NCBI RefSeq assembly: GCF_024320865.1
Contig: NZ_JANDBD010000002.1
Location: 310,001 to 374,000 of the forward strand
DNA: 64,000 bases
Origin: Mycolicibacterium arenosum
GTDB lineage: Bacteria > Actinomycetota > Actinomycetes > Mycobacteriales > Mycobacteriaceae
Reading direction: 5' to 3'
In this document: one piece after another, positions 1 through 8,593 of the stretch
Layout of the letters: every line of letters starts with the position of its first letter
Position numbering within the stretch: the first letter of the stretch is position 1
The notes under the pieces: model-generated
Told to the model about the DNA's origin: nothing
The model's input: only the letters and a program-made list of their open reading frames with translations
The model's database searches: none
Made by a program: the position numbers and the translations under genes

Positions 1-2503
1 CGACCAACAGCAGGTCGCGGCGCTGGTCGTAGGGCCGGTCCACCACCCCGATCGGCAGGCACAGGCCGCCGTCGAGGTTACGCGGGTCCTGCCAGCTCGG
101 GTCCGGGAGCAGATCGTTGACGGCCGGGCTCTCATTCAGCGGCGGCAACCACACCTCGTGCGCCGGGCGCCCGTGCCCGCGTAGCCGGTCGACGACGACG
201 TCGAGGATGCTGGCCTGCGAGGCTCGCCCGGCGCCGGCCACCGTTGACGCGTCGGGTCCGTGGCTCTCGGTAGCCTCCTCGCGTGAGGGCGGTGCGGGCG
301 TCGGATCTTTGGCGACCGGTGTGGCGGTGAAGAGCTTGGGCGCCGACATTCCGAACGCGGCGGTGCTCCTCGTCCCGGTCGAGCTCTGGGGTTTCACGTA
401 GGGCCCCGACACGTAGCAGGCGTTGAACCGCAACGGTTCTGACGCATCGCATTTCAAGAACGCCGAACCAGGGACGCTGGGAAGGTGATAGGCGTCGGGA
501 ACGCCCAGCACGCTGCGGGATTCCCCGGCCGAGAACGTCTTCAGCCCGATCCGATAGGACAGGTGTGAATCCAGGCCGCGCAGCTTGCCCTCCTCCAGCC
601 GTTGCGACGCCAGCAGCAGGTGGATGTGCAACGAGCGGCCCAACCGCCCGATCATCACGAACAGCTCGGCGAAGTCCGGCTTCTGCGCCAGCAGTTCGGA
701 GAACTCGTCGACGACGATGAACAGCGCCGGCAGCGGGTCCAGCGGCGCCCCGCTCGCCCGCGCCCGTTCGTACTCGGAGACGTTGGCGAAGTTTCCGGCG
801 GCCCGCAGCAGTTCCTGACGACGGTTCATCTCGCCGGCCAGCGCATCGCGCATGCGGTCCACCATCGTCAGCTCGTACTCCAGGTTTGTGATGATGGCCG
901 CAACGTGTGGCGCGCCGTCGAGCCCGAGAAACGTTGCACCGCCCTTGAAGTCGACCAGAACCAGGTTGAGCGCCTCCGGTGAATGTGATGCGATCAGCCC
1001 CAGCACCAGCGTGCGAAGGAACTCGGACTTGCCCGATCCGGTTGCGCCGATGCACAACCCGTGTGGGCCCATGCCGCCTTCGGCCGACTCCTTGATGTCG
1101 AGTTCCAGCGGTTGACCGGTCGGGGTGATGCCGATCGGCACCCGCAACCGCTCCCTGGTTGAGCGCTGCCGCCACACCGTTTGGGGGATGATCTCGGCAG
1201 CGTCGGGAACCTTCAGTAGCGCCATCAAGCCGGGATCGGTTGCTCGCGAATCGGGTTCGAGGCTGACGATGTGCGCCGCGCTGGCGGGCCGGTAACGCCC
1301 GATGCGCCGCGCGATCGCGGTCGCCTGGATCGTGGTCATCCGGTCCGGGATGGCGAAATGCTCGACGCCGGTGCGCGTGCGGGCGCCGACGCTGTCCTCC
1401 TCCACGACGAGCGCCAGGCCGCGTTTGGCGGCCAGGCCCTCGGCGCGGCCGCTGAGGTCGAACACGGTGACGCTGTCCAAGCCGACGTCGGTCACCAGCC
1501 GTTCGTCACCTGAGACGTACCCGTCGTCGATCACCACGACGAGTTGCGCCACCCCCTGGGTCGGCTCGCCGTGCCGGGTGAATCTTCCGCGTTCCGCGAG
1601 ATCGGCCGACATGGTCGTCTCGAACATCTCCAGCGACGGGAACAACGTGCGCATGGAGCCCAAACCGTCGCGGGCGGTGGCGTGCTGGGCGTGTGGCAGC
1701 CACTTGACCCAGCTCCAGGCCGCACCGTCGGGATTGGCCGTCACCACCGCGACCCGGACGTGGTCGGGGCCGTGGAAGGCGCACAGCTCGGCGATCATCG
1801 CGCTCGCCAGCGCGCGGCAGTCGGCGCGGTCGCCCTCGAACCCGATGGTGGGAAAGGCCCTCAGCGACACCGCAGTGGGCAGCGTGTGCACCACTGAATG
1901 GGTGTGCACGAAGCGCCGCAGTGCGACGGTGGACACCGGCTCGAGGTCTTCGGGCGGGCCGGTTTCGGGGGCCAGCAGCCGCGTCGCTAGCCGGTGGCTG
2001 CCGATCCCGACCCGCACGTGGCAGAAGTCCGGGTCGCCGGGGCGGCGTTCCCACATTCGGCGCGACCCGGCGATGTCGATGAGGGCGCGTGGATCCGGAT
2101 GGCTCCACTCCAGGGCCGCCCGCTGCTCGGAACCGGTGTCGACTGCCTCGTCGCGCAGGTTGGCCAGGTAACTGAAGTAGTCCTTGCGCTCCTCGTTCAG
2201 TTCGGCCGCCGACTTCCCCGACCGACCGCCCATCCCGCCCATGAACATGCCGGCCATGGACATCACCATCATCATCGGGAAGATGAGGAACATCGGGTTG
2301 CGCGTCAGATCGCGCCCGCCGACCGTGACCATCAGCGCGATCATCCCGACGACCGCGACCACCATGACCAGCGGCATGAGTTTGACCAACAGGCGGCCGG
2401 GGATGACCCGCGGCACCTCGGGCGGCGGTTGCAGGTTGACCTCGCCACCGGGCATCCGCGGCGACGCCAGCCGTAGTCGGCGGACGAATCCCTGTGTGCT
2501 CAA
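1..2503 (-). CDS. eccC: EccC, FtsK/SpoIIIE-type ATPase of an ESX-4-like type VII secretion system (C-terminus beyond window)
   Basis: Membrane-anchored motor ATPase that recognises and drives WXG100/Esx substrates through the ESX pore. The reading frame is open from a TTG at 2503 to the window edge, giving 834 codons; full EccC proteins are about 1200-1350 residues, so ATPase domains 2 and 3 lie to the left. The TTG is chosen because a perfect AGGAGG lies 4 nt upstream and no closer start fits. Two hydrophobic segments occupy about residues 40-57 and 64-90. The conserved N-domain stretch QRAALEWSHPDP follows. Walker A GATGSGKS starts at residue 486 and the Walker B region LVLVDFKGGATF is near 515, so domain 1 looks intact. 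It is divergent from eccD with a shared palindromic operator between them. Orientation relative to eccD matches ESX-4 loci. Assignment to EccC is firm; the ESX subtype is inferred. Confidence 0.95.
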   Translation of the reverse strand, partial: MSTQGFVRRLRLASPRMPGGEVNLQPPPEVPRVIPGRLLVKLMPLVMVVAVVGMIALMVTVGGRDLTRNPMFLIFPMMMVMSMAGMFMGGMGGRSGKSAAELNEERKDYFSYLANLRDEAVDTGSEQRAALEWSHPDPRALIDIAGSRRMWERRPGDPDFCHVRVGIGSHRLATRLLAPETGPPEDLEPVSTVALRRFVHTHSVVHTLPTAVSLRAFPTIGFEGDRADCRALASAMIAELCAFHGPDHVRVAVVTANPDGAAWSWVKWLPHAQHATARDGLGSMRTLFPSLEMFETTMSADLAERGRFTRHGEPTQGVAQLVVVIDDGYVSGDERLVTDVGLDSVTVFDLSGRAEGLAAKRGLALVVEEDSVGARTRTGVEHFAIPDRMTTIQATAIARRIGRYRPASAAHIVSLEPDSRATDPGLMALLKVPDAAEIIPQTVWRQRSTRERLRVPIGITPTGQPLELDIKESAEGGMGPHGLCIGATGSGKSEFLRTLVLGLIASHSPEALNLVLVDFKGGATFLGLDGAPHVAAIITNLEYELTMVDRMRDALAGEMNRRQELLRAAGNFANVSEYERARASGAPLDPLPALFIVVDEFSELLAQKPDFAELFVMIGRLGRSLHIHLLLASQRLEEGKLRGLDSHLSYRIGLKTFSAGESRSVLGVPDAYHLPSVPGSAFLKCDASEPLRFNACYVSGPYVKPQSSTGTRSTAAFGMSAPKLFTATPVAKDPTPAPPSREEATESHGPDASTVAGAGRASQASILDVVVDRLRGHGRPAHEVWLPPLNESPAVNDLLPDPSWQDPRNLDGGLCLPIGVVDRPYDQRRDLLLV

Positions 2504-2526
2504 CCGACCTCCTGACGTTACCCGTA

Positions 2527-2543
2527 TGATACAGCGAGTATCA
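2527..2543. promoter_or_regulatory. Palindromic operator, eccC/eccD divergent promoter
   Basis: Perfect inverted repeat TGATAC-AGCGA-GTATCA. It sits 24 bp from the eccC start and 36 bp from the eccD start. Three close relatives occur at 5602, 7425 and 8535, all before genes of this locus. I infer a transcription-factor operator. Confidence 0.8.
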
Positions 2544-2578
2544 CTCAATGGCTCGGTCGGATTTCACGGAGGGCAGCG

Positions 2579-4048
2579 ATGACAATGACAGCGCCGGCGC
2601 CTCCGGGGGTGGACACCGAGGTCGTCACCGAGCCGGAGCTCAGCCGCGTATCCGTGCTGGTGGGTGAAACGCTCCTGGATGTCGGGTTGCCGGCCGATGC
2701 GCCGGTGTCGGCGATTGTGGGCGACGTGATCGGGCTGGCGAACGCGCAAGCCTCGCTGGCATCCGGCGGTTCCGGGGCCGTATACGACGACACCGACGGC
2801 CGATGGACGCTGGCGCGTGTGGGGTTGCAGCCTTTCGAGCCGTCTCGCTCGCTGCGCGACGTCGGTGTCGTCGACGGCGATCTGCTGCTAGTCCGGGAGG
2901 TCGGCACGCCGACCGCGCCTGCGCTGTTCGACGACGTCGATGCCTATGCGCAAGGCGACGATCAGGTGCGGGGGTTCCCGATCATCGCGCTGTGTGTCGT
3001 CGGGTCCGCGGTGGCATCGGTGCTGCTGGCACTCGGGACGCCGACGCCGACGCCGTCGGTCGCGACGGTGGCGGTGGTACTCGGCGTGCTGGGACTGGCG
3101 GTGGTGTGCCTGCTGCGCCACCGCGGTCTGGCCGGCCCACGGGATGCAATGTGGCTGTCCGCGGCGGCCCTGCCGCCGATTCTCGCGGGAAGCCTCTTCG
3201 TGATCCCCGGCGGCACGGAACTCACGTCGCTGCCGATGGCCGTCGCCATCACCGCGTTGGCGGCACTGCTGATGGTGCTGGTCGCCGACACCGGTCGCGC
3301 GTTGTGCACCGGTTTGGTCGGCGTGGCATTGGTGGGCGCACCGGCAGTTGTGTTCCTGCTGCTGTGGCACCCGCCGATCCGATCGGTCGCCGCCCTGGCG
3401 GCGATGGCGGCGGTGGTGGCGATCTATCTGGCTCCACGCATCACGATCCTGCTGTCCCGGGTGCCGATTCCCCCGGTGCCCACCGCAGGGGAACCGCTCG
3501 ACGACATCGACACCCAGGGCGGCACGACGGTCGAGGGCGTCAACGCGGTCGGCAGACAGGTCATCCCCACCGAGCATGACATGCTCGACCGGGTCGGGCG
3601 CGCGAACCGGTACCTGACCGGGATCCTCGGCGCCGCGACGGTGGTGGCGGTCACCGGTAGCTACTTCGCCGTCGACATCAGCAACGGATTCTTTTGGCAG
3701 GGAACCGCTTTCGCGTTGACCGTCGCAGTGGTGCTGTGCCTGCGCGGGCGGAGTCACCACGAGCTGCAGCAGGCCGGGATGCTGATCGGCGGCGGCATGA
3801 TGTGTGCGCTGGCGGTGATCGTCAAGACCGCGACGTTCCTGCCGGGCTGGCAGGTGAACGCGGCGGCGATGCTCGTCGCGCTTTCGGTAGTTGTGGCGAT
3901 GTGCGGGCTGGCCGCGCCGCGCATCGCGTTTTCGCCCGTCATGCGCCGCCAGGTCGAACTTGCCGAGTACCTGGCGATCGGAATGCTGTTCCCGCTCTGC
4001 TTCTGGGTCACCCGGCTCTACGCGTTCTTTCGCGAACTGCAGATCTGA
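2579..4048 (+). CDS. eccD: EccD, polytopic channel protein of the ESX-4-like system
   Basis: EccD forms the inner-membrane vestibule of the ESX machine. The 489-residue product has the family layout: a soluble ubiquitin-like N-domain (about residues 20-105, with RVSVLVGETLLDVGLPAD as its first strands) followed by many hydrophobic helices from about residue 135 to the C-terminus, consistent with the usual 11 membrane spans. Length is typical (about 470-510). ATG at 2579 has GGAGGG 5 nt upstream. It starts divergently from eccC and ends 29 bp from the convergent eccB stop. In ESX-4 loci a mycP protease gene normally follows eccD; here there is no room for one. Confidence 0.93.
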   Translation: MTMTAPAPPGVDTEVVTEPELSRVSVLVGETLLDVGLPADAPVSAIVGDVIGLANAQASLASGGSGAVYDDTDGRWTLARVGLQPFEPSRSLRDVGVVDGDLLLVREVGTPTAPALFDDVDAYAQGDDQVRGFPIIALCVVGSAVASVLLALGTPTPTPSVATVAVVLGVLGLAVVCLLRHRGLAGPRDAMWLSAAALPPILAGSLFVIPGGTELTSLPMAVAITALAALLMVLVADTGRALCTGLVGVALVGAPAVVFLLLWHPPIRSVAALAAMAAVVAIYLAPRITILLSRVPIPPVPTAGEPLDDIDTQGGTTVEGVNAVGRQVIPTEHDMLDRVGRANRYLTGILGAATVVAVTGSYFAVDISNGFFWQGTAFALTVAVVLCLRGRSHHELQQAGMLIGGGMMCALAVIVKTATFLPGWQVNAAAMLVALSVVVAMCGLAAPRIAFSPVMRRQVELAEYLAIGMLFPLCFWVTRLYAFFRELQI

Positions 4049-4077
4049 GCGCGGGCCACGGACGCGGCACCGGTTGC

Positions 4078-5580
4078 CTATCCGCCGCCCGATGGGAGCA
4101 CCGGCTGCCCGGCCGGATCGGCCGCCATTCCATCGTGTGCGACCAGCGCCGACTCCTGGGACAGCTGCGGTCCCGGCGGGAGCAGAGCCAGCACCGGCCA
4201 CGGGGCGAGTTGGGGTGTGTCGGGCTGCCCGTCGCTGCCCTTGACCGCGGTCGCGCCCAATGCGGCGCCGGTTTCGAGGTCCTTGACATGGAACCGCAAA
4301 CCGGTGTCGGAGACGTAGAACAGCTGACCTGTCGCCCGGCTGCCCGGTTCGACCCCGGTCGCGCGCACGTACTCCCCGGTCCCCGGTCGCAGGTAAACCC
4401 CGTCCAATCCCGGCCCACTGCCGTCGGCGGTGGCCAGCGTCACCGGCGCCGCGTCGGGCGGCAGCGGCAGGCGGTGCCCCACCAGTAGGCGAGTGGTCGC
4501 CTGCGCTGCCCCGTTGGAGCGCTGCCATGCCAGGCACACCACCCGATCCGGGTCTGCGGCAACGATCTGCGGGGCCGCGGCGGGGTAGTGGTCGACGGCG
4601 AGTCGCCGGACGATCGGCGCGGCGCTCGTCACGGCGGGCGAGACAATCTGTGGAGCGGACAGCGCGGGGTTGCCGTACCGGATGATGTCGGCGGTGGTCG
4701 CGGAGACCGGCTGCAATCCGTCGGGCAGCACGACGTACATCGTGTCGCCGCGGGAGTCCGAGGTGCGCAGTATCGCTCCGACCCGGTACTGCGGATCCAG
4801 ATACGGTGTCGGCTCCCCGGTCCGCTCGACGACGATCGGCACAATCGGCGCGACCGCTGGAAACGCGTTGAGCAGGCTGGGTGAGACATCGCGTATTGCG
4901 TTGCCGCCCAAATGGAGTGCGCCCGAGAGCGCCGGGTCCGCGACGTCGATCTGCGCGCGGACGCCGTCGAAGAGCAGGAACACGTCCGCACCGGACCGGG
5001 CCAGGATCATCTCCTGCGGGGCCGCGGCCCGGATGCCGGCCGACAGGTCCGGACTGTTGGCGAGCACGGCCGTCTCGATCGACCGCGCTCCGGCGGTCTC
5101 GGCGGTGGTCGGGGTGCGGGTGGTGTCGCAGACCGACCAGGACGACTCGGACATGTCGTCGCCCGCGGCGATGCTCGCCGGGGCACCGACCGCCCCGACC
5201 GCCGGGCCCCGCCTGACCGCATTGAGGAACTTGTCGTCGACTTCCTTGGGCGCGGCGTTCTCGCCGGCGATGAGCCGTGCCGACGCCAGGTTCAGCGCGG
5301 GGTGCACGGTATCGCCGATCCGCACGTACAGAGCGCCGCTGGACTTGCTCAACAGGATCTGGGCATCACCCATGTTGGGAGTCGGCTTGAAGAAGGCGAG
5401 CACGCCGGCCGCGCCTGCGATGAGAACGCTGACCACCAAGCCGACGATCAGGGCGCGGATCTGACCGCGCATCGGGTCGTGGATCAGCCGGGAGTCGCCG
5501 CGAATCAGCGCGTGCTCGAGCCGCCGGAGCACGAATCGATACCCGTTGACCTGCGCTCGGGTGGTTACAGGCGCTGGCAT
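4078..5580 (-). CDS. eccB: EccB, membrane/periplasmic core component of the ESX-4-like system
   Basis: EccB is a bitopic protein whose periplasmic part caps the ESX membrane complex. The 500-residue sequence carries the diagnostic N-terminal motif TRAQVNGYRFVLRRLEHAL (residues 7-25), one transmembrane helix near residues 43-65, and a long periplasmic part with two cysteines (in WSVCDTT and RVVCLAW) that are usually disulfide-bonded. The family C-terminal signature GLRFHVKD followed by APWPVLALLPPGPQLS is present, so the protein is full length. ATG at 5580 is preceded by GGAGG. It is divergent from eccE and shares a palindromic operator with it. Confidence 0.95.
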   Translation of the reverse strand: MPAPVTTRAQVNGYRFVLRRLEHALIRGDSRLIHDPMRGQIRALIVGLVVSVLIAGAAGVLAFFKPTPNMGDAQILLSKSSGALYVRIGDTVHPALNLASARLIAGENAAPKEVDDKFLNAVRRGPAVGAVGAPASIAAGDDMSESSWSVCDTTRTPTTAETAGARSIETAVLANSPDLSAGIRAAAPQEMILARSGADVFLLFDGVRAQIDVADPALSGALHLGGNAIRDVSPSLLNAFPAVAPIVPIVVERTGEPTPYLDPQYRVGAILRTSDSRGDTMYVVLPDGLQPVSATTADIIRYGNPALSAPQIVSPAVTSAAPIVRRLAVDHYPAAAPQIVAADPDRVVCLAWQRSNGAAQATTRLLVGHRLPLPPDAAPVTLATADGSGPGLDGVYLRPGTGEYVRATGVEPGSRATGQLFYVSDTGLRFHVKDLETGAALGATAVKGSDGQPDTPQLAPWPVLALLPPGPQLSQESALVAHDGMAADPAGQPVLPSGGG

Positions 5581-5601
5581 GGTCCTCCGTCGCCAGATAG
5601 T

Positions 5602-5618
5602 GGATACTTAGTGTATCA
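5602..5618. promoter_or_regulatory. Palindromic operator, eccB/eccE divergent promoter
   Basis: GGATAC-TTAGT-GTATCA, 11 of 12 arm positions matching TGATAC-N5-GTATCA. It lies 21 bp from the eccB start and 36 bp from the eccE start, almost the same placement as at eccC/eccD. Confidence 0.75.
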
Positions 5619-5654
5619 AGGTCCCACCGGCCGCCGCCCAAGCAAGGACGCCCA

Positions 5655-7427
5655 GTGTCTCGTCACGAAGTCGACCCCGGTCCGCCGGTCGTCACCGCCG
5701 ACATCCTCGTCCAACGGATGCTGCCCGTCGGGCACGTCGTATTGACCCAGGTGCTGGTGCTCGCGGGACTGACGGCCGCCGAAGCGCTGCGGCTGCAGGG
5801 CTGGCAGGGCGGGGCCATGGGTCTGGCCGTCGCGGCGGCGATTGTGGCGCGCGTGCGCGGCGGGACGTTGCCGAAATGGCTGGCGTTGTGGCTGAAGTTC
5901 GCCTGTGATCGCCGAAAACGATTGCGCGACAACGGTACGGCTAGCGACATCGCCGAGCCGTTCGATGCCGACGGTGGCGACGGCGAGAAGGTCGGGTTCC
6001 GCTGGGACGGCGAGACCCTGTTGTCGATGCTGCGCATCGAAGCGAACCCGCAGGCCATCACGATCCTCGAACCCGGCGTCACGGTGTCGGGCGAAACGGT
6101 CCCGGTCCAGCTGGTGGCTGACTGCCTGCGGCAGTACGACGTCAGCCTGGCGTCGGTGGACGTCATCAGCCACGGCGCCCGCTCGCACGGCGGCAGCCGG
6201 ATCGCGGCTGTCTACGACGCAGTCCTGGGACCGCTTCCGGCCATCGCCGAGCGCACCGTCTGGATCGTCGTCCGGTTCGACCCGTCCCGGTGTGCGAACG
6301 CGGTACGGCGACGCGGGGGCGGGCGCGATGGGATTCTGCGCGCGGCGGCTACGGCCACCCGCCGGGTCGCCAGCAGGCTAGTCGAGGCCGGGCTGCGGCC
6401 CAGGATCCTCACCTCGGTCGAGATCGGGCACGCCGTCAACCAGCTGTCCGACGGCCTGGGGCTGCGCAACGTCACCGAGAACTGGGCGACGTGCAGCGCC
6501 GGGCGGTTCCAGCTGCGCAGCTACCTGTTGCCGCCCGCGCTGCTGACCACCGAGGGATTGGCCGGGCTGTGGACGGTTCCGAGCTACTCGACCACGCTGA
6601 CGGTGTCGCTGCGGCCGGACGACGCCGGGGACGCGGTGCAGATCCGAGGGCTGGCCCGATTCGACACTCGTGGATCACGCGACGTCGCACTCGGTGACCT
6701 CGACCCTCTTGTCGGACAACAGTTCTCGGCATTGACGGCAAGTCTGCCGCTGCCGCCGCCGAACCACCCGGTGCAGCGGTGGGCATTCGGGCGCGGGGAT
6801 TCGCCGTTCGCGAACCTGGCACTGCCCGCGGCCGGCTGCGGGCAGGTGATCGGCGCCGACGCCGACGGCCGGGCGGTGGCGGTGCCGCTGTTCGGGCGCC
6901 ATGTCGCCAGGGTCGAGATATCCGGCACACTGCACCTCGCGCAGCAGGTGGTGCTGCGCTCGCTGGCGCTCGGAGCGCGCGTGCGGGTGCACACCGAGCG
7001 CCCGGCGCAGTGGCACGCGATGGTCGAGCGGGTCGGCGACCAGGACATGCTCTGGGTCGACGAGTTGCGGCGCGGCGCGATCCAGGCGGGCTCGGAACGC
7101 AACCTGTCGATGGAGATCTTCGACGGCGTCGCCGAGCAGGCGATCCGAGTTGGGGTGACGGTCGTGGTCGTGCAGCCCCCGGCCGTCCCGCCGTCGGACA
7201 CCTGCGATGTGGCGTTGCAGTTGCTCGACCCGCGCCGTGACACCGTGCGGGTCAGCACCCACGCGGGATCGTCGGTGGTGACGATGGTCGCGACCGACGA
7301 CGAGCTGGATTATCTGCAGGCGTCGCTGGCCGCCACCGAGTTCGGGGCGCCGGCGAACCGCGCCGGGCGGCCTGCGCCGACGTCCGTCTCCCGGACGCGG
7401 GTATCGACGGGTGCCCACCATCAGTGA
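5655..7427 (+). CDS. eccE: EccE, membrane component of the ESX-4-like system
   Basis: EccE is the peripheral subunit of the ESX membrane complex. The 590-residue product begins (GTG, 5655) with two hydrophobic helices at about residues 25-42 and 48-65, then a long soluble region, the normal EccE topology, although it is longer than many family members. Identification rests on topology, length and position beside eccB. The canonical M. tuberculosis ESX-4 locus lacks eccE, while ESX-4 loci of some other mycobacteria have it, so its presence points to one of those ESX-4 variants. The stop codon is the first three bases of the next palindromic operator. Confidence 0.8.
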   Translation: MSRHEVDPGPPVVTADILVQRMLPVGHVVLTQVLVLAGLTAAEALRLQGWQGGAMGLAVAAAIVARVRGGTLPKWLALWLKFACDRRKRLRDNGTASDIAEPFDADGGDGEKVGFRWDGETLLSMLRIEANPQAITILEPGVTVSGETVPVQLVADCLRQYDVSLASVDVISHGARSHGGSRIAAVYDAVLGPLPAIAERTVWIVVRFDPSRCANAVRRRGGGRDGILRAAATATRRVASRLVEAGLRPRILTSVEIGHAVNQLSDGLGLRNVTENWATCSAGRFQLRSYLLPPALLTTEGLAGLWTVPSYSTTLTVSLRPDDAGDAVQIRGLARFDTRGSRDVALGDLDPLVGQQFSALTASLPLPPPNHPVQRWAFGRGDSPFANLALPAAGCGQVIGADADGRAVAVPLFGRHVARVEISGTLHLAQQVVLRSLALGARVRVHTERPAQWHAMVERVGDQDMLWVDELRRGAIQAGSERNLSMEIFDGVAEQAIRVGVTVVVVQPPAVPPSDTCDVALQLLDPRRDTVRVSTHAGSSVVTMVATDDELDYLQASLAATEFGAPANRAGRPAPTSVSRTRVSTGAHHQ

Positions 7428-7441
7428 TACAGTCTGTATCA
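7425..7441. promoter_or_regulatory. Palindromic operator before the DUF5336 gene
   Basis: Perfect TGATAC-AGTCT-GTATCA; the symmetry extends to 8 bp arms around one base (TGATACAG-T-CTGTATCA). It begins at the eccE stop codon and ends 38 bp before the next start, so the membrane-protein gene probably has its own promoter under the same control as the ecc genes. Confidence 0.8.
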
Positions 7442-7479
7442 GTGATGGGAGCGGCCGCGGCGCGCGAGCAGGAGTGGCG

Positions 7480-8214
7480 ATGACGTACTGGTACGAGGAC
7501 GTCGGCCGGCGGGCGCCGACGCGGGACGAGGGCGGGATTCTGATCGGCAGGTATCTCGCCGGTGCCGTCGCGGTGTTCGGACTCGCGATTTACCTGCTCA
7601 GCTTCAATTCCCCGGTCACGTCGATCGGCGCCGACTGGGCGGTGCGGTTCGCCCTGCTGGCCGGCATCGCTGCCGCGGTCAGCCTGGCACCTGGCAGGCG
7701 GGCCCCGCTCGCGGTGATGGTCTGTCTGGCGGCTGTCGGCTTCCTCGACGCGTTGTCGCGATATATAGGTGCTGCATTGTCGGACTGGGCGGTCGTGGTG
7801 ATCGTCGTCCTGGCCGCTCTTCAAACCGTCGCCGCGGCGATTGCGCTCGTGGCCGGCGAATCGACGACGGGCGATCAAGCGCCGGTCGCCGCCGATCCCT
7901 ACGCGTATTACGCGTACTACGCCGCGGCGGCTGAGCACGGTTACGGCCAGTATCCGCAGCCGCCGACAACGCCCGAAACGGCGGCGGAGACCGCGACGGC
8001 GGACGGCGACGCCGCGGTGCACGCCGGCGATGTGGCTGCGCGCTACGCCGAGTCCGCGCATTACTGGAATGGCGAAGCCGCCACCGCCGCGACGCCGACG
8101 GCCCAAGGTGCGCCGGCTCAGGGCGTCCCGCGCGCACAGACGACCTCCGAACCGGTGAGCCGTGTGTCCCAGAGCGTCGACAACTCGGTGCTGCCTATTC
8201 GGCCCCAGTCCTGA
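7480..8214 (+). CDS. 34-kDa antigen-like (DUF5336) membrane protein
   Basis: A 244-residue membrane protein. Four hydrophobic segments fill about residues 25-125, followed by a soluble tail rich in Tyr, Ala and Pro (DPYAYYAYYAAAAEHGYGQY). This layout, and the pattern of the membrane part, match the mycobacterial 34-kDa antigenic protein family (Rv0954 type), usually four helices plus a Tyr/Gln/Pro-rich tail. ATG at 7480 has AGGAG 7 nt upstream. Biochemical function is unknown. It carries its own copy of the ecc operator, so I infer a role with this ESX machine, perhaps in assembly or in the envelope. DUF5336 is not a known core ESX component. Confidence 0.75.
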   Translation: MTYWYEDVGRRAPTRDEGGILIGRYLAGAVAVFGLAIYLLSFNSPVTSIGADWAVRFALLAGIAAAVSLAPGRRAPLAVMVCLAAVGFLDALSRYIGAALSDWAVVVIVVLAALQTVAAAIALVAGESTTGDQAPVAADPYAYYAYYAAAAEHGYGQYPQPPTTPETAAETATADGDAAVHAGDVAARYAESAHYWNGEAATAATPTAQGAPAQGVPRAQTTSEPVSRVSQSVDNSVLPIRPQS

Positions 8215-8247
8215 CGTTTCCGTGCACGATTCGGCAGGAGGCCGAGC

Positions 8248-8478
8248 TTGCCGGGCGAGCCACACCGAGAGCTCCCACCGGGAAGCGGAGGCAGCGTCGG
8301 GGAGCAGTTGCGCGGTTGGCGACTGCTGCGGGACCGGAGTCAGTCGCGCGCGGCGGCTGAGTGCGGTGTCTCGACGGCCCACCTGACTTACGTCGAGACG
8401 GGAAGAGCGCAACCGCGCAGCGAGTTGATCTTGCAACTCGCGTCGGCGATGGCCTACATCGACGCCGGGCCCCAGTGA
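8248..8478 (+). CDS. Short XRE-type helix-turn-helix protein
   Basis: A 76-residue protein that is almost only an XRE DNA-binding domain: VGEQLRGWRLLRD then STAHLTYVETGRAQP. It aligns with the N-terminal HTH of the next gene (VGEHLRRWRNR, STRHLSFVETGRARP) but stops where that protein begins its ligand domain. TTG at 8248 is preceded by AGGAGG with 6 nt spacing, which argues it is translated. It could be a HTH-only antagonist or co-regulator, or the surviving 5' end of a duplicated regulator gene. No operator copy precedes it, so it may be cotranscribed with the DUF5336 gene 33 bp upstream. Confidence 0.6.
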   Translation: MPGEPHRELPPGSGGSVGEQLRGWRLLRDRSQSRAAAECGVSTAHLTYVETGRAQPRSELILQLASAMAYIDAGPQ

Positions 8479-8534
8479 CTGGGCGACCCTGCACGTCGCC
8501 TTGTCGGTCAGGTCCGGTACCTGTCGGACCAGTC

Positions 8535-8551
8535 GTATACAGTCCGTATCC
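8535..8551. promoter_or_regulatory. Variant palindromic operator before the XRE-MmyB regulator
   Basis: GTATAC-AGTCC-GTATCC, a diverged copy of TGATAC-N5-GTATCA with the same spacing and a centre nearly equal to the 7425 site. It ends 42 bp before the regulator start, suggesting autoregulation by a weaker site. Confidence 0.6.
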
Positions 8552-8593
8552 GCTGGCGACAGCGCAATTCACCGTGGCACCGAAAGGATCGTC

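Noticed and set aside
2888-4537. Long minus-strand frame opposite eccD
   Set aside because: Low-complexity Arg/Gly-rich translation that mirrors eccD and eccB; typical shadow in high-GC DNA.
8501-8593. Upstream extension of the XRE-MmyB regulator
   Set aside because: Would run through the operator at 8535, has no conserved residues, and the GTG at 8594 has its own ribosome site.
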